NCBI RefSeq assembly: GCF_002120225.1
Contig: NZ_LAPZ01000001.1
Span: forward strand, 248,001 to 312,000
Direction of reading: 5' to 3'
DNA length: 64,000 bases
Source: Tenacibaculum holothuriorum
GTDB taxonomy: Bacteria; Bacteroidota; Bacteroidia; Flavobacteriales; Flavobacteriaceae
Shown here: in pieces, positions 9,408 through 18,401 of the stretch
Layout of the letters: each line of letters opens with the position of its first letter
Position numbering within the stretch: the stretch's first letter is position 1
Position numbers and translations under genes: made by a program
The notes under the pieces: model-generated
What the model was told of the DNA's origin: nothing
The model's input: only the letters and a program-made list of their open reading frames with translations
Database searches by the model: none

Positions 9408-12400
9408 TTAGTCAATCTTTTTTATTTTAGTCAAAGCATATACACAAGGAATCACTATTAGGTTTAATAAGGTTGCAGAAAGCAATCCTCCTAAAATAAC
9501 AATTGCCATTGGGCTTTGAATTTCATTACCCGCTTCATTACCTTTTAAAGCTAACGGAATCAAAGCTAATCCAGTTGTAAAAGCAGTCATTAAAATAGGA
9601 TTCAATCGGTCTATTGCTCCATTTTTTAATAAAACTACACCTTTTATACCCTCATTTTTTAAGTCTTCATACCTTGAAACTAACAAAATTCCATTTCTTG
9701 TTGCAATACCAAAAAGGCTAATGAAGCCTATAGTAGCTGCAATATTTACAATTCCTGAGGTAAAATAAACAATTAATATACCACCTATTAAAGCTAAAGG
9801 TAAATTAAGTAAAACGATAAAAGCCAGTTTTAAATTTTTAAACTCGTAATACAATAACCATAGAATTACCAATATAGCCATAAGAGCAGTTATTAAAAGT
9901 AGTTGAGAAGCTTTTGCTTCACTTTCAAATTGTCCGCCATATTCTATTCGGTAGCCTTTAGGTAAGCTCACATTACCATTAACCTTGGTTTTAATATCAT
10001 TTACTACAGAGCGTAAATCACGACCTTGAACATTTGCTGCAATCACAATTTTACGTTGTACATTTTCTCTACTCACACTGCTAGGACTACTAACAGACTG
10101 TATTGAAGCAAGCTCACTTAACGTGATTTTTTGACCGTTAGGCAAAGAAATTAAAGCATTTGATAAAGCTCTTTGAGAATTTCTATATGGTTTTTCGTAG
10201 CGTACCATTAAATCAAAAAACTTTTGATCTTCATAAATATCACCAGCAGTTTCACCTGCAAAAGCAATATCCATTTGTTCTACTAAATCCTTTACGGTCA
10301 TTCCATAGGCAGCTAATAATTGACGTTTAGGAACAATTCGTATTTGTGGTACTTCAATTTGTTGGTCAACGGCTACATCTGCAATACCATCAATATCTTT
10401 TATATTTTGCTCAATAGCTTTTCCTAAATCGAAAAGTTTAGATAAGTCCTCTCCAAATATCTTAATAGCGATATTGGCACGAGTCCCAGACAACATATGA
10501 TCTATACGATGTCCAATGGGTTGTCCTAAGGTAATATTTACACCAGGGACTAAACTCAACTTATTTCGAACTTCTTCGTAAAATTGTTCTTTAGATTTTC
10601 CATTCAAATTGAAAGGTACATCAAGTTCGGCAGCATTTACACCTTGCGCATGTTCGTCGAGTTCAGCTCTACCTGTTCGTCTGGTAACCACATCTATTTC
10701 GGGCATACTCAATAGTAATTGTTCCGCCAGTTTACCATTTTTGTTACTTTCTTCTAAAGACATTCCTGGTATACCTACCATACTAATTACTAAAGAGCCT
10801 TCGTTAAATTCTGGCAAGAAGCTTCTCCCTAATTGTGAGAGTACAACTAACGAACCTAAAAAAGCTATAATAGTGGTTGTTAAAACAAGTTTAGGAACTT
10901 TTAAAACATAATCTAAAGCTTTTAAATAATGTTTTTGAAGCCATTTTTCTACGCGAGTACCTTCAGCTTGTTTGCTCAACACCTTTTCAGATTTTAATAA
11001 GTAAGAGCATAGTACAGGTGTTAAAGTAACAGCAACTATTAACGATGTTAATACAGAAGTTATGAAAGCAATACCTAATGGTTTTAACAAACGTCCTTCC
11101 ATGCCACTTAAAAAGAATAATGGTACAAAAGAAACAATAATAATAAGTGTTGCAATGATAATAGAACTTCTAATTTCTATGGAAGCTTCTCGTACTACTT
11201 CAATTACTGAGAGTCTATCTTCTTTAGATTTCTTTATATTTTCTCTTAATCGCTTAAATACATTTTCTACATCAATAATGGCATCATCTACTAAAGCGCC
11301 AATAGCAATTGCCATACCTCCCAAACTCATGGTGTTAATGGTATATCCTAATACTTTTAATATGATTATTGATACCAATAAAGAAATTGGAATTGCTAAT
11401 AATGAGATAACAGTTGTACGCCAATTCATTAAGAAAATAAACAGCACAATCACTACAAAAAATGCACCTTCTAATAAAGTACTTTGCAAATTACTAATAG
11501 AAGCTTGAATAAAATCGGATTGCCTAAATATCTGATTTTCTATAGTAACTCCTTTTGGCAACGTAGTTTTTAAATCTGCTACAGCTTCATCCAATTTCTT
11601 TGTTAATTGTAAGGTGTTTACTCCTGGTTGCTTTGAAATGGTCATGATTACCGATGATTTGGCATTTAAAGAGCCATCACCAATTTTATCGGCAGCACCA
11701 ATAATAACGGTAGCTACATCTTTAACCTTAATAGTTTGACCATTAACTTGTTTTACAACCGCTTCCTTTAAATCATTTAAATTATAAATGCGTCCATTTC
11801 CTTTTATAATATATTCGTTTCCGTATTCATTTAAGATACCTCCAGGAGCATTTATATTACTCTCTCTAACTTTCTCTAAAAGTTCTTGAATACTAATGTT
11901 GTATTGACTTAATTTATTTGGATTTGCCAGTACTTGATATTGCTTATACTCACCACCAATAACAATAACATTAGCAATACCTCCAATAGATTTTATACGT
12001 GGACTAATAGTCCAATCGGCTAAAGTTCTCACTTCCATTGGAGACATTTCTTCAGATCGAATACCCAATAACATAATTTCTCCCATAATAGAAGAAATTG
12101 GAGCTAAGGTTGGTGTACCTACTTCTTTAGGAAGTTTTTCACGAACCATGGGTATACGCTCACTTACAATTTGTCTGGCTTTATAAATATCAGTACCCCA
12201 TTCAAATTCTACCCATACAATGGAAATTCCAGCAGCCGATGAAGAGCGTATACGACGCACATTAGGCGAACCGTTCATTGCTGTTTCTAACTGATAGCTT
12301 ACTAACTTTTCAACTTCTTCAGATTCCATTCCATGTGCTTCTGTAAGAATGGTAACTGTTGGAGCAGTTAGATCGGGAAACACATCTATATTCATTCTTT

Positions 12401-12494
12401 TTGCTAAATAGACTCCTGCAATACTTAAAAATGCAGCAGCTAATAGCACCATTAACCTATTTTGAAGTGATAATGATAATATTTTATTTAACAT
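9408..12494 (-). CDS. CzcA/CusA-family heavy-metal efflux RND permease
   Basis: A 1028-residue RND pump of normal family length, with an N-terminal helix (about residues 12-30), two large periplasmic loops and two groups of membrane helices. The relay helix reads GALVDDAIIDVENV, with acidic residues as in CzcA-type exporters rather than the VDVGVILAEN of the other pump at 1014-4730, so the substrate probably differs (divalent Zn/Co/Cd/Ni is an inference). It is the last gene of a minus-strand operon, 12 bp after the adaptor gene and just before a strong terminator. Plus-strand ORFs inside it are shadows. Confidence 0.88.
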   Translation of the reverse strand: MLNKILSLSLQNRLMVLLAAAFLSIAGVYLAKRMNIDVFPDLTAPTVTILTEAHGMESEEVEKLVSYQLETAMNGSPNVRRIRSSSAAGISIVWVEFEWGTDIYKARQIVSERIPMVREKLPKEVGTPTLAPISSIMGEIMLLGIRSEEMSPMEVRTLADWTISPRIKSIGGIANVIVIGGEYKQYQVLANPNKLSQYNISIQELLEKVRESNINAPGGILNEYGNEYIIKGNGRIYNLNDLKEAVVKQVNGQTIKVKDVATVIIGAADKIGDGSLNAKSSVIMTISKQPGVNTLQLTKKLDEAVADLKTTLPKGVTIENQIFRQSDFIQASISNLQSTLLEGAFFVVIVLFIFLMNWRTTVISLLAIPISLLVSIIILKVLGYTINTMSLGGMAIAIGALVDDAIIDVENVFKRLRENIKKSKEDRLSVIEVVREASIEIRSSIIIATLIIIVSFVPLFFLSGMEGRLLKPLGIAFITSVLTSLIVAVTLTPVLCSYLLKSEKVLSKQAEGTRVEKWLQKHYLKALDYVLKVPKLVLTTTIIAFLGSLVVLSQLGRSFLPEFNEGSLVISMVGIPGMSLEESNKNGKLAEQLLLSMPEIDVVTRRTGRAELDEHAQGVNAAELDVPFNLNGKSKEQFYEEVRNKLSLVPGVNITLGQPIGHRIDHMLSGTRANIAIKIFGEDLSKLFDLGKAIEQNIKDIDGIADVAVDQQIEVPQIRIVPKRQLLAAYGMTVKDLVEQMDIAFAGETAGDIYEDQKFFDLMVRYEKPYRNSQRALSNALISLPNGQKITLSELASIQSVSSPSSVSRENVQRKIVIAANVQGRDLRSVVNDIKTKVNGNVSLPKGYRIEYGGQFESEAKASQLLLITALMAILVILWLLYYEFKNLKLAFIVLLNLPLALIGGILIVYFTSGIVNIAATIGFISLFGIATRNGILLVSRYEDLKNEGIKGVVLLKNGAIDRLNPILMTAFTTGLALIPLALKGNEAGNEIQSPMAIVILGGLLSATLLNLIVIPCVYALTKIKKID

Positions 12495-12506
12495 ACTACT
12501 TCGTTT

Positions 12507-13994
12507 TTAATGTGCATGACCATGTGCTGGAGCTTCACCAGACATTGATGCTGTTTTTACTTGATATGCTCCTTTAGAAACTACATATTCACCTGCTTTA
12601 AGCCCTGACAAAATCTGAACTTCATCACCATTTTGTTTACCAATAGTAACTTGTCTTTTTTCAAAACTTTCTCCAGATAATTGAACAATAACAGTATAGT
12701 TTCCATAATCTTCTAATAAAGCCGAGGTAGGTATTACCAATCCTTTTTCTGGTTTTCCTACAGATAAAGTTGCCTGTGTAACACCACCAATTGGCATACT
12801 AATAGCATCATTTACTTTTGCATATACTAAAAGCATCGGTTTCTCTGAAGAAACGGTTTTATCTACTGATAAAATTTCTCCCTTTGTACTTTTAATATTA
12901 GACCAATTAGTATCATCGGTTTGATACCAAATATTATCTATATGCTGAAGTATATTAGAATATTTCGGGCTTACCTGAATTTTAAGCAAGCTCGATTTAG
13001 AATCAGTAATTGTAAAAAGTGAACTTCCTTCAGAAACATAAGTTCCATTACTAACATTTAGCGATTGAATGTATCCATTAAAAGGAGCTTTAATTCCTTT
13101 TCCTTTGCTAGAATATCCTCTTGCTAAATTCTGATAATTCTCTTTTGCTATGGTGTAATCACGCTCTACTTGTTCCCATTCCGATTTCGCAATAATTTTA
13201 GAATCAAATAATTCTTTTTTACGATTGTAATTAGCCTCAGATTGTTGGTAAACAGCTTTAGCTTTTTCTAATTTAACGGTTAAATTATTAGAGACAAAAC
13301 CTCGACTAGAAATTGTCATGATAGTTTCTCCTTTTTTTACAAAAGTACCTACAGTAATATTCTTTGTATAAGTGATTTTACCACTAGCATTAGCTACTAA
13401 AGTTTCAAAATCACTTGGAGCAGCTTCCCAAATACCAAAAGTATTAATAGCCTCATGAACTTCCTTTTTTACTACAGGAGCTGTTTGAAAATCCATTTTC
13501 CAAGCTTGTTCTTTTAAAAACGTAATTCCCCCAGACTCGTTGGAAGTTCCCAAAGCTTCTATAGCAATAGCCTTACTATTGTAAACTATTACATCTTCAA
13601 TGATTAACTCATCTTTATATGTTGGAGTATTTATTTTAAATACTAACTGAAAATTTCCTTGCGATTTAGGTGTAATAGTAGGTGAAAATATACCTGGAGA
13701 ACTCGGAGCATTTACAGTATGAGTAGCAACAACTTCCCCTTTTTTAATCAAGTTTACCGTTACACTTCCTTCAGTAATAGGAAGATGTTTTTTTAATCGT
13801 GTAAAATGAGCTGCAAACCTACTAGGTTCACTTGCTACCAAAGCTGGAAACTCAACAAAAAGCTCTGTCTTATCAGTCCAAAGAGTTTCACTTTTAGTTG
13901 GAAATTCTTTTAGAGTTTCAGTAGCATTTGTAGTTTTTTTTGTGCTGCAAGAAAACACGAATACACAACACAAAATTATAACCATATTTTTCAT
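12507..13994 (-). CDS. CzcB-type periplasmic adaptor lipoprotein
   Basis: A 495-residue membrane-fusion protein with a lipoprotein signal (CVFVFSCS, Cys near residue 16). Residues 35-130 form an extra beta-rich domain (PALVASEPSRFAAHFTRLK onward) that reads like an Ig/YtkA-type module. After it come the usual barrel-sandwich, coiled-coil hairpin (about 230-290), beta-barrel and membrane-proximal domains. It ends in a His-containing tail, GHAH. It joins the permease (12 bp downstream) to the TolC-like duct encoded upstream. The extra N-terminal domain is longer than in classical CzcB. Confidence 0.85.
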   Translation of the reverse strand: MKNMVIILCCVFVFSCSTKKTTNATETLKEFPTKSETLWTDKTELFVEFPALVASEPSRFAAHFTRLKKHLPITEGSVTVNLIKKGEVVATHTVNAPSSPGIFSPTITPKSQGNFQLVFKINTPTYKDELIIEDVIVYNSKAIAIEALGTSNESGGITFLKEQAWKMDFQTAPVVKKEVHEAINTFGIWEAAPSDFETLVANASGKITYTKNITVGTFVKKGETIMTISSRGFVSNNLTVKLEKAKAVYQQSEANYNRKKELFDSKIIAKSEWEQVERDYTIAKENYQNLARGYSSKGKGIKAPFNGYIQSLNVSNGTYVSEGSSLFTITDSKSSLLKIQVSPKYSNILQHIDNIWYQTDDTNWSNIKSTKGEILSVDKTVSSEKPMLLVYAKVNDAISMPIGGVTQATLSVGKPEKGLVIPTSALLEDYGNYTVIVQLSGESFEKRQVTIGKQNGDEVQILSGLKAGEYVVSKGAYQVKTASMSGEAPAHGHAH

Positions 13995-14012
13995 TTCTGT
14001 TTTGTTTTAGTG

Positions 14013-14492
14013 TTATTGAATTTTTCCAATAATAATGTAGTTTCCTTTAGTTGCTAAAGTCACTTTTACATCATTATCTGAAGTGTTTTTCCAGTACCAT
14101 CCGTGAGAACCTTTAAAAGCCATAGTTTCTTTACCTTCTTCTCCATTTGATGTTCCTTTAGAATAGCTTTTAAAATACCCCTCTGGATATTTATCCTTTT
14201 CTTCTGGGTCTCCATGAAAATCAAAAACTAACGGTGCAGTAGAAGACCATTTATAACTTAACTCTTCTCCTTTGTTAATTTTGAATTTATACTCCAATGC
14301 ACTACCTGCTTTTACAGTAATTGTAGTTTCATTTTCTTGTACATTGGCACTTTCATCTTTTTTTACCTCGGTGGTAACATGTTTACCGTTAGCATCATGT
14401 TCATGACCATGTTCTTTTTTATCATTTTTACAGCCAATAAAAACAAAGGCTGTTAACGTTAATAGCGCTAAAATTGATTTAATTTTTCTCAT
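14013..14492 (-). CDS. Metal-efflux-associated lipoprotein
   Basis: A 159-residue lipoprotein (signal ending FVFIGC, Cys near residue 21) with a His-rich linker (EHGHEHDANGKH). Its C-terminal domain has segments YKWSS, DFHGDPE, GSHGWYWKNTS and VTLATKGNY. This pattern matches, from memory, the soluble domain of the 'transmembrane anchor' proteins found beside Czc-type pumps in Proteobacteria (HGD and HGWFWRN motifs), here tethered by lipid instead of a helix. The His-rich linker fits metal binding. It sits between the TolC-like gene (20 bp) and the adaptor gene (18 bp). The exact role is unknown. Confidence 0.7.
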   Translation of the reverse strand: MRKIKSILALLTLTAFVFIGCKNDKKEHGHEHDANGKHVTTEVKKDESANVQENETTITVKAGSALEYKFKINKGEELSYKWSSTAPLVFDFHGDPEEKDKYPEGYFKSYSKGTSNGEEGKETMAFKGSHGWYWKNTSDNDVKVTLATKGNYIIIGKIQ

Positions 14493-14512
14493 GTTCTTAA
14501 ATTTAATTATGG

Positions 14513-15700
14513 TTATAATGTGTGTTTGTATAATTCAGTTTTTAAAAGCTGTAATTCCAACTCCATATCAAGCATTTCATCCATAGCTTTATGATAAAAG
14601 TCCAACTCAAGATGATACTCCATAAATGAAAACTCACCAAGTTCATACGCTTTATAAATAAGTTCATCGCTATTCAATGATTCCATGGTGTTCTTATAGT
14701 CTGTGTACTTTTTATGTAGTAACACATAGCTATTATAAAGCTGAAAGTATTTCGCTTCTATATTAGAAACCTTAGACTGTTTATTATCTACCTGAAATTG
14801 ATGCTTGTATTTAGCAGCTTTTACCTTGTTTTTTGTACTCCATAAGGGAATAGATATACCACCCATAATTCCTGAAATACGATTTCCAGAAACTCCTTGG
14901 TTATTGTATCCAAGTGTTAAATTGGGTAAGGTTTTTTGTTGAGCTATTTTTATTTGTTGTAAAGAGGCATTTTCTTGAGCGTTATAATAATTTAATAAAG
15001 GATCTTTTGTTAGCTTATTGTTCCAAAGCGTTTCAAAGGTTTCAATAGCGCTTTTTTCTAAATAATCATTTTGATTAAATTCGATGGATTTACCTCCATT
15101 TAAGTTTGCTAATTCCTTTAATAAAGACGCTTGTTCAAGTTCAGTTTTTTCAACCTGAAATCGTACTTGCATCCAAGCTATTTTGGCTTTATTAAGTTCT
15201 AAAATACCAACTTGTTCCTTTTGGTACAATGCTAAAATTTGTTCGTAAACCTTTTTACTCTTTTGGTGTCTGTTTTCTCTAATCTTCTTTAGTTTGTTTA
15301 GAGAAATAACTTTTACCAATAGCTTATTGACTTTTAGTAATACACTTTGTTTAAGTTCATTGTACTTATAATCTAATTCCTCTGCTTTTAAGTTGCTCCA
15401 TTTTTTTCTTGCAGCATAAACTGTAGGGAATTCGAAAGATTGCGATATTTCAAATTCCGTATAATCAGAAGCATTGCTTTGAGAAGCAAAAGGTAAATAA
15501 TACCCTATTACTTCCGGATCAGATAAGTTATTAGTGCTTTTTGTCTTTAACTTTTCACTTTCTGTAAAAGACTTAAAAGCTTTTAATTCTTTATTGTTTT
15601 GTTCTATCTGTTTAAAAAGACTGTTAAAGTGAGTTTCTTGTGCAGTCATAAACATATAGAATAGGCATCCACATAGTGTGAACGCTATACGTTTATTCAT
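14513..15700 (-). CDS. TolC family outer-membrane efflux protein (CzcC role)
   Basis: A 395-residue protein with a signal peptide (GCLFYMFMTAQ, ending near residue 21) and the long alternating helices of outer-membrane factors. The motif LGYNNQGVSGNRISG begins the second half, and YELGEFSFMEYHLELDF is the equivalent of the family's end-of-repeat segment. It would be the outer-membrane duct for the minus-strand RND system. It precedes the His-linker lipoprotein by 20 bp and follows the small His-rich gene by 58 bp. Confidence 0.85.
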   Translation of the reverse strand: MNKRIAFTLCGCLFYMFMTAQETHFNSLFKQIEQNNKELKAFKSFTESEKLKTKSTNNLSDPEVIGYYLPFASQSNASDYTEFEISQSFEFPTVYAARKKWSNLKAEELDYKYNELKQSVLLKVNKLLVKVISLNKLKKIRENRHQKSKKVYEQILALYQKEQVGILELNKAKIAWMQVRFQVEKTELEQASLLKELANLNGGKSIEFNQNDYLEKSAIETFETLWNNKLTKDPLLNYYNAQENASLQQIKIAQQKTLPNLTLGYNNQGVSGNRISGIMGGISIPLWSTKNKVKAAKYKHQFQVDNKQSKVSNIEAKYFQLYNSYVLLHKKYTDYKNTMESLNSDELIYKAYELGEFSFMEYHLELDFYHKAMDEMLDMELELQLLKTELYKHTL

Positions 15701-15758
15701 TGTAATATATTATTAGGTTAAACAGTATTGTAGCCATTTAGGCTATTGTAGTGCGTGT

Positions 15759-16208
15759 TTATCCTAATACAGGAGGACCCCGTAATTCTAACCCAGCCAA
15801 GTATGTTTTATAAACAATATCTGGTGGCGTGTATAATGGTAGTTTGTTTTTTTGCTGAACATCTACATATCCAAAACAATCATCAAGAATAGCTATTGAA
15901 GCTAGTTCTACATCAAAAGACTTTAGCTTTTTAAGAATAGTGTAGCTAGGCAAGTGATCTTGAACAAGCGTATTACCATGAGAATGGAACTCTAAAAGAG
16001 CATTTAAAATACTCTTAGTAACTACAGCTTTATCTTGCTCATCAGAATGATTGTGATGATGTTCGTGTGTAGTGTCAGAATGATGATGATGAGCAATTTC
16101 TACATCAGATTGATGCTCATGATGATAATGAGGTATCGACTGATGCACTAATATTAAGCTAAAAATAGCTAATAAAAAAGATGCTTTTATTTGAACTGCT
16201 CTTCGCAT
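15759..16208 (-). CDS. Histidine-rich exported protein
   Basis: A 149-residue protein with an N-terminal hydrophobic segment (about residues 9-22) and a dense histidine cluster at residues 27-57 (HYHHEHQSD, HHHHSD, HEHHHNHSDE), followed by a more ordinary domain ending LELRGPPVLG. The PP pair near the end and the short length recall the accessory proteins that head Bacteroidota efflux operons, but I do not recognise a named family. The His cluster should bind Zn, Ni, Co or Cu in the periplasm, as buffer or sensor. It is the first gene of the minus-strand operon, divergent from the BlaI-like gene. Confidence 0.7.
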   Translation of the reverse strand: MRRAVQIKASFLLAIFSLILVHQSIPHYHHEHQSDVEIAHHHHSDTTHEHHHNHSDEQDKAVVTKSILNALLEFHSHGNTLVQDHLPSYTILKKLKSFDVELASIAILDDCFGYVDVQQKNKLPLYTPPDIVYKTYLAGLELRGPPVLG

Positions 16209-16297
16209 TATAATACAAAGGTAAAAATAAATAGTAACTAATAAGTTTTTTAAAACCTCATAATCTTAAAACAAATGTTAATTATAAGATTTTAAAA

Positions 16298-16344
16298 TGT
16301 TCTATACTATTAGAACAAAAATAACGTTCTATCTTTGTAGAAAG
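16298..16344. promoter_or_regulatory. Twin BlaI-type operators upstream of blaI-like gene
   Basis: Site 1 is TGTTCTA-tactat-TAGAACA (16298-16317), a perfect palindrome. Site 2 is CGTTCTA-tctttg-TAGAAAG (16325-16344), the same geometry with two changed positions. The sites start 27 bp apart. Site 2 covers TATCTTTG (16330-16337), a match to the -7 box TAnnTTTG, so binding would block transcription of the regulator itself. The identical arrangement occurs at 17722-17768. Confidence 0.8.
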
Positions 16345-16354
16345 ATTTTTTATT

Positions 16355-16726
16355 ATGCAATTAACAAACACTGAAGAAAAATTAATGCACTATTTATGGA
16401 AACGTGAAAAAGCATTGTTAAAAGAATTGCTTAACGATTTTCCTGACCCTAAACCTGCTAAAACTACCATAGCGACTTTATTAAAAAGGTTAACCGATAA
16501 AGGAATCATTGCATACAATCTTGTTGGTGTAAAGCGAGAATATTATCCGTTAGTAGCAAAAAAAGAATATTCTTCAAGTTCAGTTAGCAAATTAATCAAG
16601 AATTTTTTTAATAATTCTGCAGTACAGTTAGCATCATTTTGTACTACAGAAAACAATTTATCTGAAGAAGAATTAAAAGAACTACGTAACATTATAGATC
16701 AACAATTAAAAGACAAATCAAAATGA
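16355..16726 (+). CDS. BlaI/MecI/CopY family transcriptional repressor
   Basis: A 123-residue winged-helix repressor. The DNA-binding part (residues 1-75) has the family signature: LMHYLWKREKALLKELL, then TTIATLLKRLTDKGII and a wing ending REYYPLV. A helical dimerisation tail ends LRNIIDQQLKD. It should bind TGTTCTA-N6-TAGAACA sites as a dimer and be inactivated through the M56 membrane protease encoded next (4-bp overlap). Its own promoter carries two such sites, implying autorepression. The neighbourhood suggests a metal- or envelope-related signal, not beta-lactam resistance. Confidence 0.88.
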   Translation: MQLTNTEEKLMHYLWKREKALLKELLNDFPDPKPAKTTIATLLKRLTDKGIIAYNLVGVKREYYPLVAKKEYSSSSVSKLIKNFFNNSAVQLASFCTTENNLSEEELKELRNIIDQQLKDKSK

Positions 16727-17619
16727 TACACTTCTTTATTAAATCCACTATATGCATCAGTCTTTTGTTTACGTTTTACAAGTTATTTTTAGAACGTCAA
16801 AAAATGCATCAATTTAACCGAATGTATTTATTGTTAATTTTATTAGTTGCTATTATAGTTCCCAACCTGGTTATTTCTATAGAAAGTCCTATCGTTAATA
16901 TAAATGGTATTTCTACAATCGAGAATAACACATTTTTAAATTCAATAGTACCTTATCTTTTCTTTGTTTACTTAGGTGTCTCAAGTCTTTTATTAATCCG
17001 CTTAATTAAAAGTTTAATAGCAATTTTTAAACAGATACATAACAATCAGCAAATAAAAGAAGCCAATGGTACTACATTAGTTCTAATTGAAGAAAAAATA
17101 CTTCCGCATACTTTTTTAAAATATATATTCATTAATAAAGAAGACTATTTATCTAATAAAATCACAAATGAATTATACACACATGAGTTCACACATGCTA
17201 ACCAAAAACACACTATAGATGTGTTGTTCGCAGAACTTTTTCAAATAGTCTTTTGGTTTAATCCATTATCATTTTTTATAACCAAAGCTATTAAGTTAAA
17301 TCACGAATTTATTGCAGATGAAAGTGTAATTTCTATACATAATAATCAATCTGCATATCAAAATATGTTGTTAGATGTAGCTACTATTTATAATACAAAC
17401 ATTCTTACGAGTAATGTAAACTACTCTCTTACCAAGCTACGTTTTTTAATGATGGGTAAAAAAACTTCCTCCTTACTAAAAAGGATAGTTCAAGTTGCAG
17501 TTATTCCATTCTTAATTTTTGTTTTTTTATTAGTTATTGATATTTCTCATAGTGATGAACATCGTGAAAATGGAGAACATAATAATCATATAGAAAACTC
17601 TACCAGAGAACACCAATAA
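16723..17619 (+). CDS. BlaR1-like M56 family membrane metallopeptidase
   Basis: A 298-residue membrane protease that signals to the BlaI-like repressor. Membrane helices lie at about 5-20, 35-52, 80-97 and 255-272. The zinc site is HEFTH in YTHEFTHANQKH (about residue 150), followed by the third-ligand segment LNHEFIADESV about 45 residues later. It lacks the penicillin-binding sensor domain of true BlaR1, ending instead in a short His-containing tail (HSDEHRENGEHNNH), which could sense metal. Its start overlaps the repressor's stop by 4 bp. Confidence 0.85.
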   Translation: MIHFFIKSTICISLLFTFYKLFLERQKMHQFNRMYLLLILLVAIIVPNLVISIESPIVNINGISTIENNTFLNSIVPYLFFVYLGVSSLLLIRLIKSLIAIFKQIHNNQQIKEANGTTLVLIEEKILPHTFLKYIFINKEDYLSNKITNELYTHEFTHANQKHTIDVLFAELFQIVFWFNPLSFFITKAIKLNHEFIADESVISIHNNQSAYQNMLLDVATIYNTNILTSNVNYSLTKLRFLMMGKKTSSLLKRIVQVAVIPFLIFVFLLVIDISHSDEHRENGEHNNHIENSTREHQ

Positions 17620-17721
17620 ACTTCTATACTTCTTGTAGTATTCAATAATTCAATTACTTGTTAAGAGTATATTTCACGCTTTAATTTTCAGTTAAAAGTT
17701 AAAAAAAGCTTAAAATCTTTT

Positions 17722-17768
17722 TGTTCTACAATTTTAGAACACTATATTCGTTCTACAACAACAGAACA
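17722..17768. promoter_or_regulatory. Twin BlaI-type operators upstream of the lipoprotein pair
   Basis: Site 1 is TGTTCTA-caattt-TAGAACA (17722-17741), perfect arms. Site 2 is CGTTCTA-caacaa-CAGAACA (17749-17768). The offset is 27 bp, exactly as in front of the repressor gene. TATATTCG (17743-17750), one base off the -7 consensus, lies between the two sites. Confidence 0.78.
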
Positions 17769-17796
17769 AATGAATATTAATTTAAATTTCAAAAAG

Positions 17797-18339
17797 ATGA
17801 AACTAAAAAATGTACAACGATTAACAATTTTAATGGCAATAGCTTTAACGATTTCTTGTAAAACTAATGCGCAACATAGCGAAAGAAATCATTCTGAGAA
17901 AAAAGGACATGAAACTAAAATGATGAAAAGAGCACATGAGCGTGATTATGAAGGAGGAGAGAATGAAGAAGATGACACACTACTACAAAAAAATGAAACC
18001 TTTAATCAAACAAAAAAAGGAGTTCAATTAGTTTTAAAGTTTGATGAGAAGTCAAACACTTTTAAAGGATTTATGCAAAACAAATATAACAAACCTATAA
18101 AAAGAGCACGTGTAGAAATTCATCTATCCAATGGTAAAGAATTAGGACCAACAAAACCAATTACTTTACAACCCAATCAAAAACATGAACTTGTCATTAA
18201 ATCAACTAAAAAAGGATTTACAACTTGGTCTACACATGCCGAAGTAGGCAGCAATGAACATTCTCATGAAGGCAATGGACATGAAGGTCGTGAGCGAGGA
18301 GAACACGGAAATAAGAACGAAAGAAATGGTGAACACTAA
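17797..18339 (+). CDS. His/Glu-rich secreted protein, BlaI-regulon member
   Basis: A 180-residue protein by the start I prefer. An upstream in-frame ATG at 17770 abuts the operator and lies very close to the expected transcription start. From 17797 the protein begins with a proper signal segment (LTILMAIALTISC, possible lipoprotein Cys). A charged His/Glu stretch follows, then a beta-rich domain (VQLVLKFDEKSNTFKGFMQN, RVEIHLSNGKELGPT, LQPNQKHELVIKS, THAEVG), and a Gly/His/Glu-rich tail. The domain is repeated in the next gene. I do not recognise a named family. The His-rich ends suggest metal binding. Confidence 0.7.
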   Translation: MKLKNVQRLTILMAIALTISCKTNAQHSERNHSEKKGHETKMMKRAHERDYEGGENEEDDTLLQKNETFNQTKKGVQLVLKFDEKSNTFKGFMQNKYNKPIKRARVEIHLSNGKELGPTKPITLQPNQKHELVIKSTKKGFTTWSTHAEVGSNEHSHEGNGHEGRERGEHGNKNERNGEH

Positions 18340-18401
18340 AACTTATAAGATGAAATAAGATTACCTAACATTAATAATTAATCACTTAAATTTCAACAAT
18401 T

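Noticed and set aside
10609..11508. Plus-strand ORFs inside the minus-strand CzcA-like gene
   Set aside because: The minus strand encodes a full-length conserved pump; these frames are its complement with no motif of their own.
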